A stretch of 64,000 nt of DNA from the NCBI GenBank assembly GCA_033239125.1, contig BSWB01000004.1:31183501-31247500 (forward strand). Direction: 5' to 3'. Origin of the DNA: Fagopyrum homotropicum (lineage: Eukaryota > Streptophyta > Magnoliopsida > Caryophyllales > Polygonaceae). Position numbers and translations under genes: made by a program. This document shows positions 57,551-64,000 of the stretch, one piece after another. Positions within the stretch are counted from its first letter, which is position 1. Every line of letters starts with the position of its first letter. The notes beneath the pieces were generated by a model. The model was not told the DNA's origin and did no database searches. It saw nothing but the letters and a program-made list of their open reading frames with translations.

Positions 57551-59850
57551 CCTAGGTTGACAACAATGGCACTCGCAATCTTCTAAAGGCCGAATAAAAA
57601 TAAACAGAACCCTCAAGGGTTCTGAGTTTTAAAGAAATGAATTTCGTTTTCAAATCATGTGCATGAGTCAGTTGGGGTAGAATGTACGGGACCACCACTT
57701 CCTCCGCGGATCTCGGCGACGTAGTATGGATTATTATATTATGTATATATGTGTATATATGTAGATATGTATATGTGGACTTAGGATGTTTTGGACTATA
57801 CTTGTATGTTGAATTGTAAATTGTTTATGGACTAATTATGTTTATAGTAGTAGCATGACATTTGTATCTCTCTCTCTCTCTATATATGAACATATGGTAT
57901 ACTAATATCACATTAGTGATAGTGGACCTTATAGCTAAGATGATAGAAAGCTATCATCGTCCCCTTGGACAACGCTTTTTGGCTTAGGATAGTATACATA
58001 CGAAGATGAATATACTCAAGTTATCAAGTTGAGCATCAAGTTTTCGCAAGAACCCTGGTGATGTCCCAAACTCCTTTAAGAGAACATCGAAGAAGAAGAA
58101 GACTAGAGATGACGTAACCAAAGGACAAACAAATAAAAAGGGAACCTCGTGTTGACTTAAGCAAAACCAAGGTGGAGACTTTACCAATATAAAAGCGACA
58201 TGAAGACGTGAGGGTGGTACCAAGGAAACAATGAAGGACCATCAATGAGGCAACTAGAGACAACGAACGTAAGAATTTTCCAAGTGCGGTGTCGATGAAC
58301 TAAAGATGCGAATCAAGTAAAGGGGACTACATTCTTGCTCGAGAATAAAAGTGGCATTTTAAGTAAGACGAGTTTTCAATAGGTGCTCCTAAGCATGGAA
58401 GTCAAGATGAAAAGAGTGGTCGGACAATTGAGAAAGAATTATGAGAACCGTAAGTTAAGTTTATGGAGGTACCAGAGGGTGAAGTGACGATCTTTACGAG
58501 ATCCTAAGTGGGTGACTTATTTAGAAGTTTGAGAGTTACGAGGAGGATCACATGGTGAAAATTTACATAGTGGAATTTCTGTGGGAGTCAATCGAATTCC
58601 GTCATTGTGATGAGACTGATCAATGCTAAGAAGCAAGAAGTGTGTAAGGATGATGATCTTCAGAAGATTAAAGAGGAAACAAGGAGCTAGATAGAAGAAC
58701 TTAAGTTATCAACCAAGAAGGATGCGAGTGGAGGCTGATTAATGTCATAATATTTGAGGAGTGTATTTGCAAAACATCATGAAGAGCGGTTAAGCCATGA
58801 AAGTGGGTCATATGACACAAAAGAGCCGTGAAGGTATGGTTATCTTACAAAAGCGAAAGGAAGAGAGGATCGTAGAAAGATCTAACGGAGTTGAAGCAGA
58901 GTAAAATGAGCTAGTGAAGTTAAGACAAAGTACCCCGAGAGGTTATCCTTTCAGGAGTATGGTAGGAAGGTAAGTCGTTAACTTCGGAGAAGTTCAGAAA
59001 GAAGTTAATCGGTGACAACTGAGAACGCACAAGTGCGGGTTGTCTATTGATGTGTGTAGATGGGAGGAGTAAACAAGACTATGGGAACATAGAGAATCGG
59101 GAACAAGATCTTGGAGTATTCGCGGTGGATCAATGTCAATAGTAAAGAGGTACATCAATGGACGCGCATTTGTTTTAAATCAATTAATGTTGAACGAGTT
59201 CAAGCAAGTAGTTATAACAAGACCTCTGAGGAGGAGATTGTGACGATCTTACACGACCTTCTTAAGTCATGAGATTGACATATGGAAGAACGCCACGGGT
59301 TACAACATTTAAAGTTTGATCATGGTAAGGGGAGCTAGTATATCAACTTTAAGATGAGGCTTCTATTGTAGTTGTACATAGAATACCGAGAATTACATAA
59401 GGTGACCAACAATAGTAAGGGAAGACTGAAGTTTTGAAGTTTGAAGTCGATGTGAGATGTACAAGAAATACATGAAAGAGTGAGGTCAGAACCTCTACGG
59501 TCGATTGAACGTTACATAAGAAAAAGGAGTAAGTTCTACACCTAGTCGAAGGAATGAGGCAAGCTTTGGTAGAATACGAATAAGGTAATACTAATATATT
59601 ATAAGGCGTGATTAAGTCCTGCACTTTGGACCTTTAGGACTTCACATAAGTGTGAAACCTTAAAAAGGTTATTAGAGTAAGTCTCCCGAGTTCTGGAGAT
59701 GAAGGATCTTTGAAAGAGGACGGTGAACATTGCAGCTAAAGAAGTATTAAACCACGTGTTCGATGGACGTCACCTCAACAGATCAGGGTGGACCACTTGA
59801 CCAATGTTAAGGCAAGATTGTGTCGACATCTTACAATATGTGATGAAAAA

Positions 59851-59881
<31 letters not shown>

Positions 59882-60067
59882 TAGAACCTGAGATAGAACG
59901 GATTCCAATGCATCAGAAGGTGGATTTACCATTAAGATGATTTGAAGTTCACGTTGGAAGTGTATCGTGAACTCTTGATTTGATGTTCATATTGGAAGAT
60001 ATCTTGAACTCTTGAATTGAAGTTCACGTTGGGATATATCTTGAATTCTTCAATTGAAGTTATTATA

Positions 60068-60345
60068 GGGACACTAGTCTGCGAAGAGAGAGACGACTAT
60101 CTCTGTTTGTACATTGATTACTATAAGTTGAGCAAGATGACAATGAAGGACCAATATCCCTTACAACGAATGGGAGATCTACTCGATCAGCTGCAAGGTC
60201 GATAGCCTCTTCTGAGATTAAGTAAGATTTGATTGTCACCGTTTGAGAATTCGAGATTGGGATATTGCCAACACGACACTTTGGGACCAGTCAGGGTCAC
60301 TACGAGTGGTAGTTACTCCACATGGGCTTAGTGATGTCCGGATAA
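60068..60345 (+). pseudogene. Reverse transcriptase remnant (element G)
   Basis: The first part reads LCLYIDYYKLSKMTMKDQYP then LQRMGDLLDQLQG, matching LRLCIDYRELNKVTIKNKYP and LPRIDDLLDQLQG of C. After a frame change it reads LRIRDWDIANTTLW and VVVTPHGLSDV, matching LRVREEDVPKTAF and VMPFGLTNA. The catalytic FIDD block is absent. Confidence 0.85.
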
Positions 60346-60892
60346 GATACTTTGGGTCTACTCTTGGAAAAGAGAGGAAGCGTTTGACAAGTTGTCTCGG
60401 GATGTCCAACCCCGAGAGATGTGAAAGAAGTTACAAGTTTCTTAGTTGTGATGAGCATTACCAGATCTGTGAAGAGAGAAGTTGTATAACACCAATTATA
60501 GTATCCCCCGGATGACAACGAAGTATTGAATGAGACGAAAATTTGATAATGGAGTTTTGAGAGTTAAGAGGGGATTCGTTGGTACAACTGTTTTGATTTG
60601 CTTTGATCCATGATGGGTTTGAAGTGTACAAGTAATTCTTCGAGACAAGATCTTGATCGAGTATTGTAGAGCAATGTAAAAGTAATAGCATACATGTCTT
60701 GTTAATAGAAGTAGTATGGAGTAATGTGCTTCCTTCGTTACTTGGAACTTACAACAAGCATTGAGGAAATGTAACATCAAAGTTTGGTTTGACAAGAACC
60801 AAAGCCAATGGTGTAAATTAGAAGTTCGATCGTCTTTGTTAGAGACAAACAAAGAAGAAACATAGTGGAAATGTGGCATTGAGAAAGACTCG

Positions 60893-61082
60893 AGAGTAAT
60901 GAGCGTTCACCCGGTGTTTTATGTGTATCAATCTAAGAAGTATAGGTATGACTCGAGAAGTTTTGCCGGTCTTGATGAGTTAGTGGCGGAGTAGAACCAA
61001 TAAGGCTAATAGGAAGTCGGAGGATAATATCTTTAGTTGAAGTTACGTTGAGTTAGTAGCATCAATAGAATCGTTGGGTTAG
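60893..61082 (+). pseudogene. Integrase C-terminal remnant (element G)
   Basis: SVHPVFYVYQSKKYRYDSR is readable, corresponding to IHPVFHVSQLREYIHDPR of C. The preceding YRLALPP block is deleted and a stop follows at about 60992. It is the most degraded of the four copies. Confidence 0.75.
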
Positions 61083-61283
61083 ACCTAGTTTTTCCCTTTG
61101 GTTGAGTTATGTGTATGTGTGATATACTAAGTGTAGTTGTGCCATGTGCGGGAATGAGTTATAAGACCTGATACATCTTGATGTGGTAGTTCGAGTGGTT
61201 GTGTGTATATATTAGAAGGTTTAAGCCATCTTAGTTTGAGAGTTCATACCTCGGCCTTAGGGACCGAGAAGTTCGACGTATAG

Positions 61284-61321
61284 CAAGTTTCGGGACGAAA
61301 CTTGTTTTTAGGGGGATCTAA
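61284..61321 (+). promoter_or_regulatory. Element G pre-PPT hairpin and polypurine tract
   Basis: CAAGTTTCG, loop GGA, CGAAACTTG at 61284-61304, then AGGGGGA ahead of the LTR at 61322. Confidence 0.8.
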
Positions 61322-64000
61322 TGTAACGCCCCGTTTAGTGGGAGCGTTTCCGATTTTTATTTTTTCGACTTTTATCGATAATTTATTAACCTAGATATTT
61401 CTACGGGTATTTTCACATTGAAAATTTAATTTTATAAGTTTATATATTTTAATTTATATATATATTCCGTATTTTTATTAATTTTCGGAAAATTTTGAAG
61501 AGGTCTTCCGAATCGAAAATCACGTTCCGTATGTTTGAAATCGAGTCTATCCTTTTATTATTTCTTTTTCTTCCTCATTTCTTTTCCTAGTTTCTTTTTT
61601 TTTTTCTTTTCCTTTCTGTCTTCTTTCCTTGCCCCTCTCTCTCTCTATGGCTGATGGACAGCCTAGCCTAACCTCTTCTCTCCCTGACCTCTCATACCCG
61701 ACTCCTCGTTGCCCCTGGTACCGCCTACTGTAGTGTGCAGCTCTCCCCTGCAAGACACTCTCGTGACTCAACCGCTCTCTCCTCAACCTCTCAAACTCTC
61801 AACCTCTTCTCTGCTTCATCTTCCCGAGCAGAAGAGTGGCCTGTCCCCCCTGCATCTCATCCATCTCCCTCCAGCTACACTAGCCTTCCCCTTCATCTCT
61901 TTCAATGTGTCACCCTGTCGGCCTTCTCTCGACTCCAGCCCACCGGATCGGAGCTCTCTTCCCCTTTGGTTCCTCCATCTCTGCAAAATGACTCACCACA
62001 GCCTCACAGCTTTTGTCCCGCGTTCGACTGGTCGCCGAGAAGCACGGCGGGACCTGCTGCATCTAGCCTCCGGAAATCGAAGCCACGCCGAAGAGCCACA
62101 CCTTGTATCGTTCCTCCTCCGCCTTGCTGCACCACCACCTCGAACAGACCCACCCTGCTCAGCCTCTCACCGCCTTCTCCTTCCTTGCTTCTCCTCCGCA
62201 GACCTTGCACATCTCCAATGACCGCCGCTAGGATGAGTGAGAGCCGCCGCCTCTGTGCAACTCGCCGGAGAGGAGCCCAACCCAGCCTCGTCGCGCCTTC
62301 TTGCCCCGCCGCGCCTGCTTGCCTCACCCTGCCGCCTGAAGCCATGGCCGCCGCCCCTGTTTTCTCTTCTCCAGCGATACGGCTCGTTCAAATGGTGAAA
62401 AAGAAACCCTTGTGATTAATTAAATCGGGACTCCCCTCTTTTCGGTATAATTACAATTGTGACCCACTACTTTGTAATTGCAGTTTCTACCCAGATTTTT
62501 GAGATGAAACAATTATGCCCTGCTGATACATATATTTTCAATTTTGGCCCTATGTTTTGAAAATGTGCAGATTTGCCCTTGTGAATAAATTACAGATTTG
62601 GCCCAAAGTTATTTTTGGAAATTGGTCGAGTTTCTTGAGTACCATATTGTGCCGGGAAAGTTATTTAAGGATTTTAACGCATCTTAATTTATATAATCGT
62701 ATATTTTGTCCCGGACAATATTCTTATTGTTTTAACCTTGGATTTTAACTACGTGACTTTAAAGTTGACATTTGAAAAACGAGTTTTACCTTTGAGTTAT
62801 ATATTATATAGATTTAAAATCAAATTTAGCATATAAGCTAAATTTCCTTAGCTTTGGTTTAGGCCCGGAAGCGCCCGGTAAAGACCAACGAATCCATTCT
62901 CCACATCCATAGATCGTCCTCCGCCATCGACTTTGTGTGAGTGCCTCTTTCTCGATATAGTATTATTTAGTGGTAGAATCATGCTAGGTTGGATCTAGCA
63001 TAACTTAGGGCAAATGCCAAGTAGTGGCCTTGAACCGTGTAGGGTTGTTGGATAGTTTATGAGATTTTGTCGAGTTATGTTTGGTACGATCTTAGGACGA
63101 TCTTCGAGATTAGATGTTAGACCTAGCATGCTAGGGTGTGACCTCATATAAGTTTTGGGAGACTAGAAGCCCGAGGCTTCTAGCTTATCGGTTAGTTATT
63201 GATTATCGTGTCTTGTCTTGAACATACTTAGGTTATATTCCTTCGGAGAGCGACATCGGTTTCGTTTAGCTTTGAGACGAGGTAAGTCCTCGGACTTACT
63301 TAGCCGCTTTTATGCCTTATTTGGATATATATGGTGGTGTGTGTTTACCGTTTTTAAGCATGAAAATGGATTAGGATTTACTTGACCTTATTTATTGGCC
63401 CATCGCTACTACTATTATTATTATCGGGCGGTGACATCACCGCTCAGTTTCCCGAGGGAGACTGGGGGGATCTCTGCGACCAGGCCATACACAGTATACG
63501 GGCGGGCTTCTTCATCACTCCCTCAGGGTATACGGGTTGGGCGCCGCCACACTCCTGTTGGTTACACGGGGACAGAGGCGAGAGTTATAAGACTCTCGTG
63601 TCACACTTGAACGAATGGATTAGATATGGAATAACCTAAAAAGATAATAAGTAACGGATGTGTATGTTTATGAGCATGTTGTGTGTTTGTGTTCCTATGT
63701 GTGTTTATGCCATATTATTCTTATAATGCCTAGAATGTGAGCTAACGGTTTTATACCGATTGTTGTAGTTGATGTGCAGGATAGGAAGTGGCCGAGTGAT
63801 CCGGAGGAGTGGGCAGCCGGGGTTCCGTACATCTTAAGTTGAGTTGGGTTTTGGAGTCCTTGTATTGTTGTTATTATATATTATGTTGATGTTGTTGTAA
63901 GGACGGCTGAAGTCTTTCTTTTCTTTTATTGTCGGGTTTCATAACATTGCATGAAAATGTATTTCGGTTTTGGCCTTTATTTGTGCCTTGTTGCAAGATC
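61322..64000 (+). repeat. Element G 3' LTR, first 2,679 bp
   Basis: Colinear with 54767-57445 without indels. Differences include AACCTAGAT for AACCTAAAT near 61389 and CCATGGCCG for CCATGGTCG near 62343. Donor-like hairpin at 63282-63299; acceptor-like CAG ending at 63779. The window ends before its terminus. Confidence 0.93.

Larger units (their letters stand above)
57535..61321 (+). mobile_element. Element G internal region, decayed and non-coding
   Basis: 3,787 bp, the shortest internal region of the four non-coding elements. Purine-rich plus strand, with stops throughout. A short CT repeat lies near 57867-57882 and a 28-base A run at 59846-59873. Colinear with A, B and E, with RT fossils at about 60068-60345 and an integrase C-terminal fossil at about 60893-61082. 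Confidence 0.78.
54767..64000 (+). mobile_element. Element G: non-autonomous Ty3/Gypsy LTR retrotransposon (3' end off window)
   Basis: Inserted in F's 3' LTR; the probable left target duplication is AGTTC (54762-54766). It has a 2,768-bp 5' LTR, PBS, a 3.79-kb decayed internal region, PPT and 2,679 bp of 3' LTR; about 89 bp are missing at the right edge. The LTRs show about six differences over 2,679 bp (near 0.2%) and no indel, so G is among the youngest insertions here. Confidence 0.93.

Noticed and set aside
1..64000. tRNA, rRNA, CRISPR, or bacterial-type operon signals
   Set aside because: None seen. The only tRNA-related sequence is the 12-base primer-binding site of each element, which is not a tRNA gene.

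Overview
The window looks like a large, repeat-rich plant nuclear genome, probably a eudicot (the plant call is firm, the clade is inference). I found no convincing host gene, rRNA, tRNA or CRISPR array. Almost every base belongs to one of two things: a head-to-tail tandem repeat with a 1,730-bp AT-rich unit, or one of seven LTR retrotransposon insertions (called A to G here) that have split that array and each other. The chromodomain-bearing integrases place the coding elements in the Ty3/Gypsy chromoviruses, most like the Tekay/Del group.

Layout: element A (1-7958; its 5' LTR runs off the left edge) sits inside the 5' LTR of element B (7959-16888). Tandem-repeat units 1 and 2 follow (16889-20350). 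Unit 3 is split by element C (20776-31732, TSD ATAAT) and by D (32412-34459), a solo LTR on the minus strand (TSD TATAG). Unit 4 is split by element E (36126-46227, TSD AGAAT) and by element F (from 46550). F's 3' LTR is broken after 101 bp by element G (54767 to beyond 64000). Removing C and D restores unit 3 to 1,729 bp, which supports the nesting order.

C and F carry a recognisable one-frame gag-pol: two CCHC knuckles, DTGA protease, FIDD reverse transcriptase, RNase H, D-D35-E integrase and a C-terminal chromodomain. C has three in-frame stops and F has one. A, B, E and G have full long LTRs (about 2.7-2.9 kb), a TGGTATCAGAGC primer-binding site and a polypurine tract, but only about 3.8-4.4 kb of decayed internal DNA in which an RT remnant is followed within about 0.8 kb by an integrase C-terminal remnant. 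Their LTR pairs are nearly identical, so they transposed recently and must have been mobilised in trans by a coding relative.

The LTRs share a set of small inverted repeats that survive although much of the intervening sequence differs between elements. One is a GTAAGTC-TTCG-GACTTAC hairpin that also reads as a perfect 5' splice donor; about 0.47 kb downstream lie a CTAAC branch-point-like motif and a TTGCAG acceptor. Another is an AAATTTAGC/GCTAAATTT hairpin with compensatory changes. A third hairpin lies just before the polypurine tract. These, the tandem array and the recently mobile non-coding family are the main items for a second look. Divergence counts are by eye.
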